55,967 nt of DNA from Alphaproteobacteria bacterium (GCA_017960645.1 JAGCYU010000008.1:1-55967); one strand, 5' to 3'. Numbered from the stretch's first letter, positions 8,128-17,584 are shown. A program made the numbers and translations. The notes: generated by a model from the sequence alone, not told the origin.

Positions 8128-9364
8128 ATCTTAACGCCTCCACAGGATCTGTTTTGCTGGCCTTCCAGCTAGGATATAACGTAGCTAAAAATGCCAACGC
8201 CAAACTCATCAAACCAATCCAAGTCACTTCAGTCAATTCAACTTTTGCTGGCAAATGCGATAAGAAATAAACTTCGGCAGAAAATAACTCATGACCTGAT
8301 AAACTTTCCAACCACGCTTTAATACTGTCTATATTGTAACAAAAGGCAAGTCCCAAAATCACACCTGCTAACGTACCAACAACCCCAACAATTAATCCAG
8401 ACAACAAAAAGACACGCTGAATACCGCCTCGGCTCATCCCCATCGTCCGTAAAACAGCAATATCTTTTGCTTTATCTTGCACCAACATAATCAAACCGGA
8501 AATCATATTAAAGGCTGCAACAATAATAATAAGTGTTAAAATTAAAAACATCACATTGCGTTCAACTTCAACGGCATTGAAAAAAGCTTTGTTGGTGTGA
8601 CGCCAATCATAAACACTTGCTTTTCCTTGAACAGCATCAAAAGCTGTATCCATCACCTCTGCTGCCGAAGATAAATCTTTTGCGAATACTTCTAAATGTG
8701 ACACCTTATCCTTGACGCCAAAAAACTTCTGAGCCTCATCCAATGGCATAAAAACAAAGTTACCATCATACTCGCTCATGCCGGAATTAAATGTTCCCAA
8801 TACAGTATAGCTTTTCATTTTAGGCAAAGAACCAAAGGCAGTCAAATTTGCTTTCGGAGAAATAAATGTAATACTATCCCCTGCACGTACTGCTAACTTA
8901 TTAGCCAACCGCCAACCCAAAATCACATGATTTTTGTGGAAATTGACAAGATTTTCACCAATATAACCGCTTTTTAACAAAGAACGTGCTCCAAAATCAT
9001 CAGCACTCATTCCTCGCACCATGACACCGGCTTGGCCATCCTCTGTGGACAACATAGCTTGACCATCCACCACAGGAATAACAGCTTCCACATTTGGAAT
9101 TTTAACCACAATATCTTGTAATTCTTGATAATCATCTAATGTAGCACCAAATTCAGGATAAATCCCCATGTGACCATTTAAGCCTAAGATGCGTCCCATC
9201 AACTCTTCCTTAAAACCATTCATTACACTGGTCACAATAATCAATGTGGCAACACCCAGCATAATCCCCAGCAAGGAAAAACCAGCAATCACAGACACAA
9301 AACCCGTTCTTTTTCTGGATTTTAAATAACGAAAAGCCAAAAGTCGTTCAGTTTTATTAAACAT
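8120..9364 (-). CDS. lolC: Lipoprotein-releasing ABC transporter permease LolC/E
   Basis: 414 residues. A first membrane helix follows RYLKSRKRTGF (family N-terminus), then comes a periplasmic MacB-PCD-like domain. The C-terminal FtsX-type part has three helices (near 268-290, 315-340 and 372-400 by eye) and ends LYPSWKASKTDPVEALRYE, a family hallmark. The start at the MFNKTERL methionine is chosen; the upstream in-frame ATG would add 12 residues of no family resemblance. Whether this single permease acts as a LolC/LolE hybrid (LolF type) cannot be settled from the window, as no second permease is present. Confidence 0.9.
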   Translation of the reverse strand: MFNKTERLLAFRYLKSRKRTGFVSVIAGFSLLGIMLGVATLIIVTSVMNGFKEELMGRILGLNGHMGIYPEFGATLDDYQELQDIVVKIPNVEAVIPVVDGQAMLSTEDGQAGVMVRGMSADDFGARSLLKSGYIGENLVNFHKNHVILGWRLANKLAVRAGDSITFISPKANLTAFGSLPKMKSYTVLGTFNSGMSEYDGNFVFMPLDEAQKFFGVKDKVSHLEVFAKDLSSAAEVMDTAFDAVQGKASVYDWRHTNKAFFNAVEVERNVMFLILTLIIIVAAFNMISGLIMLVQDKAKDIAVLRTMGMSRGGIQRVFLLSGLIVGVVGTLAGVILGLAFCYNIDSIKAWLESLSGHELFSAEVYFLSHLPAKVELTEVTWIGLMSLALAFLATLYPSWKASKTDPVEALRYE

Positions 9365-9409
9365 GAACTGTACTGTACACAACTTTTGCAAAAAAATCAA
9401 GTGCGATTT

Positions 9410-11365
9410 TTAATTATCTTCTAAGAAACTGCGCAATTTACGGGAACGTGTTGGATGCTTCAACTTACGTAAAGCTTTTGCTTCAATCTGACGGATACGC
9501 TCACGCGTCACAGAAAATTGCAACCCGACTTCCTCTAAAGTATGATCTGAGTTCATACCAATTCCAAAGCGCATACGTAACACACGCTCTTCACGCGGGG
9601 ATAAAGTAGATAACACTGCTGTGCAAGATTGGCGCAAATTGCTCTGAATAGCGGCTTCCAATGGTTGCATTGTTCCCTTATCCTCAATGAAATCACCCAA
9701 ATGGCTGTCTTCTTCATCACCCACTGGGGTCTCCAAAGAAATAGGCTCTTTAGCAATTTTCATGACCTTTTTAATCTTTTCGGGGGTCATATTCACACGA
9801 GGAGCCAATTCTTCTGGTGTCGGTTCATAGCCTGTCTCTAATTGCATCTGACGGCTTGTCCGAACCATTTTATTGATTGTTTCAATCATGTGCACAGGAA
9901 TACGAATTGTCCTGGCTTGATCAGCAATAGCACGCGTAATACTTTGACGAATCCACCATGTCGCATATGTAGAAAACTTGTTTCCTCGTTGATATTCAAA
10001 CTTATCAACCGCCTTCATCAAACCGATATTACCTTCTTGAATCAAATCCAAAAATTGTAAATTACGATGCATATATCGTTTTGAAATAGAAATCACTAAA
10101 CGCAGGTTAGCCTCAATCATTTCCTGCTTGGCTTTTTTCATTTCTTGACGGCCTTTTCTGACAACATTCACTAATTGGCGATACATAGACACGGGCATTT
10201 TAACTTCATCAACCAAGTTTTGAATAGCCTTCATAATATCTTTTGCTTCAGACAAATGTTTATCTGCAAATGCTTGCCAATTTTTAGCTTTTTTATGCTT
10301 TAAGGCGTCCAACCATTTAGGATTTTTTTCACTTTCCTGATACGCCGCAATAAAATCATCACGATCAATTTTACATGCACTTGCTAATCGCAACAATTTG
10401 CCCTCTAACATCATCAGCTTTTGGTTCACATCATTGATGCCATCCATAAGTTCTTCTAATTTTGCAGGAGCGAGGTGTAAGCTGGCGATTAAATTAGATA
10501 ATTTTGTTCTTTGCGCAAGATATTTTGCATTCTCTTTTTCCGATAAAGAGCTCTTTTTTAACTCAGCAGCAACCTTGTTTTTTTGTAACTTAAAAAACTT
10601 TTTAGATTCTGTTGCAATTGTAGAAAGTATATAATCAACAGGTGCGGCCAAAGTTTTTTCCATTTCATCCAAAGATAAAATATCTCCTTCGTCCTCATCT
10701 TCCTCAGTATTCTCTGTATCTTGATCCATTTCACCATCATCAGTACTTTGTTCAACATCTGTCACATTAAGCACCGAATCTGAAGCCAATGCAGGAAGAT
10801 CCATTTTTGGTAAAGTTTCCATGGCCGCTTCCAAATCAATCAAATCCCGCAACAACAAGCTTCCATCTTGCAATTCACCATGCCACGCTGCTAATAATGA
10901 ATAAACTGGTGCACTTTCAGCCATACCTTGCATCATTACATTAAATCCAGCGGCGATTCGTTTAGCAATAGCGATCTCACCTTCTCGCGATAAAAGCTCC
11001 ACAGATCCCATTTCCTTTAAGTAAAGACGCACAGGGTCCTTAATTCCGATAGAATCTGGCGTTGCAGCTACTTCACTCGCTTCAATTTCTTCCAATTCAT
11101 CTTGTTTAGCAGGAGTTTCGGTTAAATCAGTAATATCTGCTTCATTGCTATCAACAATGCTAATTCCCAACTCACTGAAAGAATTAACCAACTGCTCCCA
11201 CTTATCCTCAGATTGATATTCAGAAGGCAAACATTTTTTCAATTTCTCAACGGTAATAAAGCCGCGCTCTCTGCCCTGCTCTATCAACGTTTTCATTAAA
11301 GCTTTTAAATCAGGTGTATCATTTTGATTTTCAACACGTTCTTCGGTATAAGATGCCAATTGCAT
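9410..11365 (-). CDS. rpoD: Primary sigma factor RpoD
   Basis: 651 residues. Region 1.1 is at the N-terminus. Region 1.2 is [20 protein letters not shown], followed by an acidic spacer (residues ~200-235, rich in E and D). Regions 2.1-2.4 include [10 protein letters not shown] and [19 protein letters not shown]. Region 3 begins at IPVHMIE. Region 4 includes the helix-turn-helix [20 protein letters not shown] and the closing KLRSFLED. This directs RNA polymerase to the TTGACA/TATAAT promoters that dominate the window. dnaG, its usual neighbour, is not adjacent; RNase P RNA is upstream instead. Confidence 0.97.
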   Translation of the reverse strand: MQLASYTEERVENQNDTPDLKALMKTLIEQGRERGFITVEKLKKCLPSEYQSEDKWEQLVNSFSELGISIVDSNEADITDLTETPAKQDELEEIEASEVAATPDSIGIKDPVRLYLKEMGSVELLSREGEIAIAKRIAAGFNVMMQGMAESAPVYSLLAAWHGELQDGSLLLRDLIDLEAAMETLPKMDLPALASDSVLNVTDVEQSTDDGEMDQDTENTEEDEDEGDILSLDEMEKTLAAPVDYILSTIATESKKFFKLQKNKVAAELKKSSLSEKENAKYLAQRTKLSNLIASLHLAPAKLEELMDGINDVNQKLMMLEGKLLRLASACKIDRDDFIAAYQESEKNPKWLDALKHKKAKNWQAFADKHLSEAKDIMKAIQNLVDEVKMPVSMYRQLVNVVRKGRQEMKKAKQEMIEANLRLVISISKRYMHRNLQFLDLIQEGNIGLMKAVDKFEYQRGNKFSTYATWWIRQSITRAIADQARTIRIPVHMIETINKMVRTSRQMQLETGYEPTPEELAPRVNMTPEKIKKVMKIAKEPISLETPVGDEEDSHLGDFIEDKGTMQPLEAAIQSNLRQSCTAVLSTLSPREERVLRMRFGIGMNSDHTLEEVGLQFSVTRERIRQIEAKALRKLKHPTRSRKLRSFLEDN

Positions 11366-11403
11366 GACCCAACAGCCCCTTCAAAGGTTAAGACATGGGA
11401 TTG

Positions 11404-11431
11404 ATTATAAACTTTTTTCCAAGAAAGTCAA
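11404..11431 (-). promoter_or_regulatory. Sigma-70 promoter of rpoD
   Basis: On the minus strand: TTGACT, a 16-bp spacer, then TATAAT. It lies about 40 bases upstream of the rpoD ATG. Confidence 0.75.
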
Positions 11432-11480
11432 GGAAAATTTACATATTATCAACAATATTTTTAGTATTAAGCAAATAATT

Positions 11481-11857
11481 ACCAGATGGTCTATAAGCCG
11501 GGTTCTGTATTCGACAATCATTCGTCTTGGCATGGCATTACTGGCATGCTCTAGCGACCTACCTCGTCACAGCGAACCTGAGGCTGTTCATTTTACACCA
11601 ACATTTTGTAAAAAAGTGTTGGCGGCTGTCATAATTTGGTCTTGCTTCCAATAGGGTTTATCAAGCCATCAAACCTTTCGGCCGATGCGGTGAGCTCTTA
11701 CCTCGCCGTTGCACCCTTACCTGTTGACACAGGCGGTTTATTTTCTGCGACACTATCCATCGGGTCACCCCGCCCGGACGTTATCCGGTATTGCGCCCCA
11801 TACGAAGCCCGGACTTTCCTCCATGCAAAAAGCACAGCGATTGTCCAACCATCTGGT
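11481..11857 (-). ncRNA. rnpB: RNase P RNA (bacterial type A)
   Basis: On the minus strand the RNA begins ACCAGATGGTTGG and continues with GGAGGAAAGTCCGGGCTTC, the strongly conserved 5' block. It ends with ACAGAACCCGGCTTATAGAC and a closing strand. ACCAGATGGT at the 5' end pairs exactly with ACCATCTGGT at the 3' end to form helix P1, which fixes both ends. The length of about 377 nt is normal. It is the ribozyme that trims the 5' ends of pre-tRNAs. A consensus promoter places +1 within one base of P1. Confidence 0.96.
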
Positions 11858-11864
11858 AACGCAT

Positions 11865-11893
11865 ATTATAGTGGATTTATGCTAAATTGTCAA
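11865..11893 (-). promoter_or_regulatory. Consensus sigma-70 promoter of rnpB
   Basis: TTGACA, 17 bp, TATAAT on the minus strand. Predicted +1 is 11858, next to the P1 helix. Confidence 0.88.
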
Positions 11894-11910
11894 TAAAAAG
11901 AACCCGTGTC

Positions 11911-11953
11911 TTAATAATCATCATTAGGGATGATTGCTTTGGCAAATTTTTTA
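11911..11953. repeat. Relic copy of the hydrolase 3' end
   Basis: These 43 bases match 12570-12612, the last codons of the alpha/beta hydrolase, with three differences. Read on the minus strand they encode KFAKAIIPNDDY and a stop, and all three differences are synonymous. The relic therefore came from a translated copy of the gene and not from random duplication. The two copies flank the gene at 11951-12463 as direct repeats. Confidence 0.8.
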
Positions 11954-12463
11954 TCTTGTATTACCTTCTGAAAAACTCGCTGCTTGGCTACTGCTGCCAT
12001 GGGCTACCCCAGCCGCTTTTGCAAGATCTGAATCTATTGCATGAGTATTCACATTACTTGGATGGTTTTCATCATGAATGAGTGTATGTCCTTCGGGATC
12101 TTGCAACATATAAAAAACATGACCATCCTGCATTTGTGCTTTAAATCTCCCATATCCGTCTTTGGTAAGCCCTTCAAAGGACACGCCATCTGCTTGTTGT
12201 CCAGTCATATAGACTTCACCATTTCCACAAACATGCACATCCATGCTTCCTTTATTGCCTTGGAAGGACATTGCTTGTGCTTCTCCAATAAACTCTTTCA
12301 ATTGTTGAATACTATCCACAGCAATTATCGCATCCTTAGACTGCGCCTGTTCTGCATGCTTATTACCCACCTTCATGGCCCCAAACATTGCCATAGCAGA
12401 TAAGGCTGCAGCAGTAATATTGGACTTTGCCGCTTTTTTCAATGTTTCTGATAATTTTGACAT
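11951..12463 (-). CDS. Hypothetical protein with N-terminal hydrophobic helix
   Basis: 170 residues, not recognised. The N-terminus (MSKLSETLKKAAKSN) is amphipathic. It is followed by a short apolar alanine-rich segment (ITAAALSAMAMFGAM), then a polar region with a VHVCGNGEVYMTG stretch suggesting beta strands, and a serine-rich tail. The start at 12463 has GGAG 7 bases upstream; the extension to 12496 lacks support. It has its own promoter and sits between direct repeats of the neighbouring hydrolase 3' end, so it looks like a recently inserted single-gene cassette. Confidence 0.6.
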   Translation of the reverse strand: MSKLSETLKKAAKSNITAAALSAMAMFGAMKVGNKHAEQAQSKDAIIAVDSIQQLKEFIGEAQAMSFQGNKGSMDVHVCGNGEVYMTGQQADGVSFEGLTKDGYGRFKAQMQDGHVFYMLQDPEGHTLIHDENHPSNVNTHAIDSDLAKAAGVAHGSSSQAASFSEGNTR

Positions 12464-12533
12464 ATTTTTCTCCTTTTTGAATTCATTACACCCCAAAATA
12501 GAGGGTACATATTTTTTACCTCTCGTCAGAACG

Positions 12534-12562
12534 CTTATAACACAGACGCATAACTATGTCAA
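12534..12562 (-). promoter_or_regulatory. Sigma-70 promoter of the cassette gene
   Basis: TTGACA, 17-bp spacer, TATAAG on the minus strand, starting a few bases after the hydrolase stop codon. Predicted +1 is near 12527. Confidence 0.75.
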
Positions 12563-12569
12563 GAGCATT

Positions 12570-13268
12570 TTAATAATCATCATTGGGAATGATCGCTTTG
12601 GCAAATTTTTTACCACGTTTCATTTTGTTCAATTTTAATCCAGGAACTGTTTCAATAATACTATTATACAATTCTTTCAACTTTCCTGTATATAAGTGAT
12701 CAGTCTTTGGCAAAACATTATAAGCCACATTGACAGCAGTATTTTCATTCAACTGATCTACCAACCGAGCAACGGCGGATTCTTCAACATATTCGTCATC
12801 TGCGCCTTGAACTATAACACCAGAGGACGGACATGGTGTCAAGAAATTAAAATCATGGATATTAACAGGCGGTGTCGCAAATACAAAACCTTCTATTTCC
12901 GGGCGGCGCATTAAAACTTGCGCAGCAATCCAAGCGCCGAATGAATATCCGGAAATCCAACACTTGTTGGAATCAGAATCCATACCCTGCAACCAATCCA
13001 GTGCAGCAATAGCATCAATCAACTCCCCTGCACCAGTTCCATCAATAGCCCCTTGAGAAGCCCCAACACCACGATAATTGATACGCAACACGGAAAACCC
13101 TAATGCAGCAAAAGACTGAAACAATGCATAGGTAACCTTATTATTCATACTTCCCCCTTGGGTAGGATTTGGGGGCAAAACCAACGCCAACGGAGCTGTA
13201 GGATTCTCAGAACGATGAAAGCGTCCCTCTATCCGTCCGCATGCACTTTGAAAAAAAACTTCAGCCAT
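12570..13268 (-). CDS. Alpha/beta hydrolase
   Basis: 232 residues. The nucleophile elbow is GYSFGAW (Ser in GxSxG) near residue 110. An earlier ALVLPPNPTQGGSMNNKV strand/oxyanion region matches small cytoplasmic hydrolases of the dienelactone-hydrolase-like type, and NYRGVGASQG is also characteristic. The probable acid is an Asp in GADDEYV, and the histidine is KTDHLY near 205. AGGAGG lies 5 bases before the ATG at 13268; the longer in-frame start would run into the tRNA gene. Substrate unknown. Its 3' end is duplicated at 11911-11953. Confidence 0.85.
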   Translation of the reverse strand: MAEVFFQSACGRIEGRFHRSENPTAPLALVLPPNPTQGGSMNNKVTYALFQSFAALGFSVLRINYRGVGASQGAIDGTGAGELIDAIAALDWLQGMDSDSNKCWISGYSFGAWIAAQVLMRRPEIEGFVFATPPVNIHDFNFLTPCPSSGVIVQGADDEYVEESAVARLVDQLNENTAVNVAYNVLPKTDHLYTGKLKELYNSIIETVPGLKLNKMKRGKKFAKAIIPNDDY

Positions 13269-13340
13269 AAAAACCTCCTGGTGAAAAAACTTTCTTTGCC
13301 CTATAGTTACAACATTTTTTGCAAAAAAGCAAGATTTTTG

Positions 13341-13369
13341 TTGACAAAGGTTAAAAAAAAGGATATAAA
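13341..13369 (+). promoter_or_regulatory. Sigma-70 promoter of tRNA-Met
   Basis: TTGACA (13341-13346), 17-bp spacer, TATAAA (13364-13369). Predicted +1 is 4 bases before the tRNA. Confidence 0.8.
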
Positions 13370-13379
13370 TGTATCCGTT

Positions 13380-13455
13380 GGCGGAGTAGCTCAGTTGGTA
13401 GAGCGGTGGAATCATAATCCATGTGTCGGGGGTTCGATCCCCTCCTCCGCTACCA
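13380..13455 (+). tRNA. tRNA-Met (CAT), elongator type
   Basis: 76 bases with a 7-bp acceptor stem (GGCGGAG/CTCCGCT), D arm, anticodon loop ATCATAA, T loop TTCGATC and an encoded CCA. The G1-U72 end differs from the C1xA72 mismatch of initiator tRNA, so this is the elongator form (tRNA-Ile2 with modified CAT is less likely). Its last 17 bases recur at 43713-43729, so the gene is the integration target of the island and remains intact at the left junction. Confidence 0.93.
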
Positions 13456-13710
13456 AATTAAAAATAAGTCCCTGTTAAATGGGACTTTTTTAGTGCCCAA
13501 ATCATGATTTTTTACTGTAACACAGGGGTGTAACACAAAGGTGTAACACAAACACCTTAAAAACACCCCCGAAAATGCCCCGAGTTTTCGTACAAAATTT
13601 AGGGGGAAAATATCCCCCTCATCTGTGATACATAGCACTCTTTTTTTGACAGGTGTTTTTTCTGACCTTTGATACCATTTTGTCTTTTACATTTTTTACT
13701 GTTTTAACAG
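13439..13710. repeat. Left attachment site and element left end
   Basis: Bases 13439-13502 match 43713-43776 with one mismatch. This block covers the last 17 bases of tRNA-Met and its terminator. A second block, about 13562-13710, matches about 43836-43990 with few differences. Between them lie three copies of TGTAACACA at 13516, 13529 and 13542, a 13-bp period, likely arm-type integrase sites. The right copy has three TGGGACACCA repeats at the same period instead. Confidence 0.85.
13466..13491 (+). terminator. tRNA-Met terminator inside the att core
   Basis: Stem AAGTCCC/GGGACTT with an 8-base loop, then a T run. The same hairpin is present at 43740-43765, so the att repeat carries the tRNA terminator and each integration restores it. 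Confidence 0.85.
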
Positions 13711-13765
13711 AAAATATCCTGCCTTTGACAGAAAGACAGACAGGGCAACCAAGACATTTAGCCTT

Positions 13766-15547
13766 TTACTCTTTTGCCCCCAATTGACGGATAACAAATG
13801 AATCCATGAAAGACTTTTGCAATTCTTTCAGCTCAGAATTGATGGGATAGTTAATTTTGCTAATTTCTTCCAGCATAATCCTTATATCTTTCTTATGTGC
13901 ATACAATCTCTGCCCGATTCCTTGGTCTGTCCATCCACATATAGCATTCTGATATTCGGCTGGGATTCTTTGTTCTACGGCCTTTGTTTCAAATGTATGT
14001 CTAAAGCTATGAAATACTGAACTAGGTGATTTTATGTCTATGCTATCTAGATACCTTGCAAACCAGTGCTGGATGATAGCTGCATACCCAGTTTCTTTTC
14101 TATAAGTTAATTCACTAAACAATTTCTTTTGTTTATTCTTCCTCTGGTATTCTACATAGTATAAAAAGCCCATTTTAAGAATCCTAGGATGTATAGGAAT
14201 AATCCGTTTTGAACCTCTGTTCTTAACACTCTTATCTTTTCCATCATTATTAATGCTTATACAAGGGATATTCTTTTCTCTGACAATGTCAGCTACATCC
14301 AACTGACAGATTTCATTTGAACGACATCCATGATACAAGGCAATAAGTGGTATCCAGAACTTTGCTTGGTTATTTCTAAGGTGTGGATTAGGATAATTCT
14401 TTGGATTAAATATCTTCTTTAACTCATTGTTTGTAAATGGTTTTCTTTCTTTTCTATCACTTTTGATTGGCATGTCTATAAACTCATTCAAACTGTTGGG
14501 AATGATTTCTTCTTTCACAGCATATCGCATAAATTCTTTAAAAGTTCCCAAGTGTTTTTTAATGGTTTGCTTGCTCAATGTTTGAGAATTACTATCACTC
14601 CGCAATATGTCTAATACTGTCTTGTTTTCTGTTAATTCTTGATGCCATCTCCGTGGAACTCTATATATCTTTTCACACAGTGTTCTACAATCCTGTCTAG
14701 TAACATCCTCTACATATTCTTTATCAATTAAAGAAAAGGCCAATTTTACACCTAAATAGTTATCATACAGACATCTTTGGGTACTATCTTTGAGATGTTT
14801 TTTCATGGCTGCATATCGTTTAAAGAATTTTTCCCAATGGGTTGCAGACATTGATTTATGAATCCGCTCATCTGTTTTCATAGCATCATAGGTTCTAAGC
14901 AGGCTCACAACCTTAGCACTCCTTGGTGTATAAGTCTTTTCATCTCTTTCAGTTTCTATGGCCTTTTTGGCATAGTGGTCCAATTGGTTAATATGAGTTG
15001 AAAATGATTTTAACCAATCATATTTGTCATCCTCACCGGCAAGCCCCAGTTCTATTTCTTTGTTTTTTAACTGAGAATATACTGTTCTCAGTGTAATATT
15101 GGCCTTGTTTTTATCTATTAGTCCCTTCAAATAATCTATCAGCATATCCGTCATTAACTTGCGAATATCAGCTTCTTTTTGGCCATTTGGAAACAGAATA
15201 ATATCTGCTGCCGTTTTTCGTTTAGCCTTGATTTCTTCAGCATTATTTTCCAAAAATGCTTGAATTTGTTCCAATCTGTGAAGCAAGAGTTTATCCACAT
15301 CTGCTTCATCTAACACTACTTTTTTATCCTCATTTACTTTCATTATAATCTCTTTCAATATTGTTAAAAATGCTTGTAAATGAGCAAACTCTACATGATA
15401 CTTTTCAATGGCTTCTTGATAAATGGATGTTCCTAATGAATAGCTTAATTCATCACATCTTGAGATCAGCCTTAAACAGGCGGGAATTCTAACCCGAAAG
15501 TAAAACAATCGCCCACGGGCAAAAAGCCCTGGATAGTGGTATGACAT
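13766..15547 (-). CDS. Tyrosine recombinase (island integrase)
   Basis: 593 residues. The N-terminus (PGLFARGRLFYFRVRIP) resembles the DUF6538-type arm domain of alphaproteobacterial integrases. A SAM-like core-binding region lies about 215-345. The catalytic domain follows, with Arg in HGCRSNEICQLDVADI (near 400), a beta-hairpin Lys region (DKSVKNRGSKRIIPIH), HSFRHTF (near 515) and a Tyr in GQRLYAHKK (near 553). It is expected to join the island to the tRNA-Met 3' end. Its upstream region carries the GATC-flanked promoter shared with two other island genes. Confidence 0.92.
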   Translation of the reverse strand: MSYHYPGLFARGRLFYFRVRIPACLRLISRCDELSYSLGTSIYQEAIEKYHVEFAHLQAFLTILKEIIMKVNEDKKVVLDEADVDKLLLHRLEQIQAFLENNAEEIKAKRKTAADIILFPNGQKEADIRKLMTDMLIDYLKGLIDKNKANITLRTVYSQLKNKEIELGLAGEDDKYDWLKSFSTHINQLDHYAKKAIETERDEKTYTPRSAKVVSLLRTYDAMKTDERIHKSMSATHWEKFFKRYAAMKKHLKDSTQRCLYDNYLGVKLAFSLIDKEYVEDVTRQDCRTLCEKIYRVPRRWHQELTENKTVLDILRSDSNSQTLSKQTIKKHLGTFKEFMRYAVKEEIIPNSLNEFIDMPIKSDRKERKPFTNNELKKIFNPKNYPNPHLRNNQAKFWIPLIALYHGCRSNEICQLDVADIVREKNIPCISINNDGKDKSVKNRGSKRIIPIHPRILKMGFLYYVEYQRKNKQKKLFSELTYRKETGYAAIIQHWFARYLDSIDIKSPSSVFHSFRHTFETKAVEQRIPAEYQNAICGWTDQGIGQRLYAHKKDIRIMLEEISKINYPINSELKELQKSFMDSFVIRQLGAKE

Positions 15548-15563
15548 TGGCCCTCCCGTTTAA

Positions 15564-15604
15564 GGATCAAGATCATACAAATCTTGTTACCATTGTCAAG
15601 ATCT
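15564..15604 (-). promoter_or_regulatory. GATC-flanked promoter of the integrase
   Basis: On the minus strand GATCTTGACA, 17 bases, then ATGATC. The same plan (GATCTTGAC, then TGATC 17 bases on) is found at 36448-36487 and 39208-39246. The -35 is good but the -10 is poor, and the overlapping GATC repeats suggest a regulator or methylation-sensitive control. Confidence 0.5.
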
Positions 15605-15626
15605 CTTGTAGAGTTTGCTCTGTTTA

Positions 15627-16220
15627 TTATTTTTCTTTCACCTCTAGTGTGTTAAATATGAGTTCTCTGAGTTCAGGAATTACTTGATATTTCTCTACAA
15701 AGTTCCTCTCCACTTTGTTTAACCCAAGTTCTTCTTTGTGCTTTAATGCCCACTCCACCACATCTTTTCTTGGATTTATCAAAAGATACTCAAATAACCA
15801 GGCAGTATGTTCATTAATGACTTTTTGTAGGATATCATCCGTTAGTTCTTCTTGCAATTTTTTTAAGGGATATATTGCACACTTTTTTTTAACCGAACAC
15901 TTAATATCATTACAAATTGCATTCTCTGCATTAACACATATGCAATAATCTGTGCAATCCCCACAATTAGCAACCCAATTAAAAAAAGCTCCACTGAAAA
16001 CATTTGTTATTAACCGTGATCTTACCATATTACTAGCATATTTTCGAAATTCTATTGATGTAAAAAAATCTTTGGCATCAATGTAGAAACCTAAATCCGT
16101 ATCTATTTTGTTATAGAGTTCATAAAATCTCGTGCATTGGTCTTTAGGCCTAAACTCTATCAATATTTCAGAAAATTCAGCTATTGCCTCTTCTATAGAC
16201 ATTTCTTCAACATTTTTCAT
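15627..16220 (-). CDS. Island repeat-family protein (short paralog)
   Basis: 197 residues, family not recognised. It aligns by eye along its whole length with residues ~195-393 of the neighbouring protein: MSIEEAIAEF near the start, KLQEELTDDILQK, then EYLLINPRKDVVEWALKHKE and a conserved end. A cysteine-rich middle (NCGDCTDYCICVNAENAICN) may bind metal; the paralog also has cysteines there but fewer. GGAG lies 6 bases before the ATG at 16220, which starts right after the stop of the upstream gene. Confidence 0.65.
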   Translation of the reverse strand: MKNVEEMSIEEAIAEFSEILIEFRPKDQCTRFYELYNKIDTDLGFYIDAKDFFTSIEFRKYASNMVRSRLITNVFSGAFFNWVANCGDCTDYCICVNAENAICNDIKCSVKKKCAIYPLKKLQEELTDDILQKVINEHTAWLFEYLLINPRKDVVEWALKHKEELGLNKVERNFVEKYQVIPELRELIFNTLEVKEK

Positions 16221-16221
16221 T

Positions 16222-17403
16222 TTATTCTCCTTTCTCTTGTAATGTTTTAACGATGAGCTCTTTAATTTCATCATTTGCCTGATATTGTTCTGCAAATTCA
16301 AGATGTTGCACACCTAGCCCCAGCTCTTCCTTGTGCTTTAATGCCCATTCCACTACATCTTTTCTGGGATTTGCCAAAAGATACTCAAACGAGACAACAT
16401 GATGCCCCTTAAAGATTTTTTGTAAAATTTCATCTGTTAGTTCTTCCTGTAATTCTACTAAGGAATATGTTACACAAGAGATATCTATTTCAGATTGACT
16501 GCTTTTTGAAACTTCCTCCTGTAAGTCTAAACATGTGCGACACTCATCCTGAATTACAAGTTCATGAAGCGTATCAAATAAAGCTCCACTAACAGCATTA
16601 GTCGTAATTTGATGCAAACTGTCACCATCTTTTGAACAAAAATCTATAGTTGCTATAAACACTCGAGAATCAACTTTTATCTCATCTACTTCATCACATA
16701 TTTTGTCATAGAGATCCATAAATCTATCTTCACTCTCATTAATGTCTTTATATTCGGCATCCAAGAACCTTACAGAAAGCTCATCAACCACTTCTTGAAG
16801 AGACATTTTATCAATATCTTTCTTCCCTAATTTCTTAAATATGAGTTCTTTAAGTTCAGGATTTGCTTGTCTGTTCTCGTCTGTTATGATGGAAAACCCC
16901 CCATCAATTTTACGTTGAGACATGTAGTTAAATGTATCTAATGCCCACTCAACGACATCTCTTCGAGGATTAACCAGTAAGAACCAAGGGCTAGCATACA
17001 GGCATTCTCCAATATCTTCCTTGAAAAGCTCAGAAGGCCACCCTCTCATCCCCCAAGTCCACTTCTGAATGGTTTCAAGGTCACAGGTTGCAAATAACAA
17101 TGATTGATATCTGTTATATGATTCAGCAAGAGTGTATGAGAACTCTTCATCTCTCATAGTGTCATTTTGAGTAAACCAATATAAAATTGATGCATTAGAT
17201 GCTGGCATCCACTTTTCCACAGCTTCTAGATTTGAATCTAAAGGGGTAAAAATTAATTTATGCCAAACGATATTTGAAGGTTCTTCTATTTCAATAGTTC
17301 CTGCATCCTGCTTTTTCCAAAAGTCAATTGCAGCTTTTGAACCATCATCTATTGCCAACTCGCAGGTTTTATCAACAATATTTTTAAATTCTTCTTGTGT
17401 CAT
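16222..17403 (-). CDS. Island repeat-family protein (two-unit paralog)
   Basis: 393 residues, not recognised. It consists of two related units, each ending in the motif LL-x-NPR-x-DVVEWAL (VNPRRDVVEWALDTF near 140 and ANPRKDVVEWALKHKE near 350) and closing with NPELKELIFKKL or NDEIKELIVKTL. With the shorter neighbour this makes three copies of the unit. The motif is distantly like helical repeats such as ankyrin, but no ankyrin consensus is present. AAAGGAG precedes the ATG. It heads a minus-strand cluster with the 15627 gene. Confidence 0.65.
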   Translation of the reverse strand: MTQEEFKNIVDKTCELAIDDGSKAAIDFWKKQDAGTIEIEEPSNIVWHKLIFTPLDSNLEAVEKWMPASNASILYWFTQNDTMRDEEFSYTLAESYNRYQSLLFATCDLETIQKWTWGMRGWPSELFKEDIGECLYASPWFLLVNPRRDVVEWALDTFNYMSQRKIDGGFSIITDENRQANPELKELIFKKLGKKDIDKMSLQEVVDELSVRFLDAEYKDINESEDRFMDLYDKICDEVDEIKVDSRVFIATIDFCSKDGDSLHQITTNAVSGALFDTLHELVIQDECRTCLDLQEEVSKSSQSEIDISCVTYSLVELQEELTDEILQKIFKGHHVVSFEYLLANPRKDVVEWALKHKEELGLGVQHLEFAEQYQANDEIKELIVKTLQEKGE

Positions 17404-17419
17404 ATTGTTCTCCTTTCCT

Positions 17420-17584
17420 TTAAGCTGGCATATAGCCCTTGTTGTCCATAGTTGTCAGAACATGCTCAATGTATTGTTGCTGTTCTGGGTCTGCTATCAG
17501 ATAATCTTGATAACAGGTTAACTGTCCGTATTGACGGAACAATCGTTTAATTTTCTTTTTTTGTTGATTTTCAATATTAGTCAT
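17420..17584 (-). CDS. Small hypothetical protein
   Basis: 54 residues: charged, soluble, with a basic N-terminal region (QQKKKIKRLFRQYG) and a tail ending NKGYMPA. Not recognised. The ATG at 17584 follows an AAAGGG ribosome site; the longer frame to 17653 begins inside the upstream gene. It lies between two island genes of the same strand with short gaps, so it is probably in their operon. Confidence 0.5.
   Translation of the reverse strand: MTNIENQQKKKIKRLFRQYGQLTCYQDYLIADPEQQQYIEHVLTTMDNKGYMPA

Noticed and set aside
13158..13478. ORF running through tRNA-Met
   Set aside because: It covers the tRNA and promoter on the same strand and the hydrolase start on the other; no independent support.
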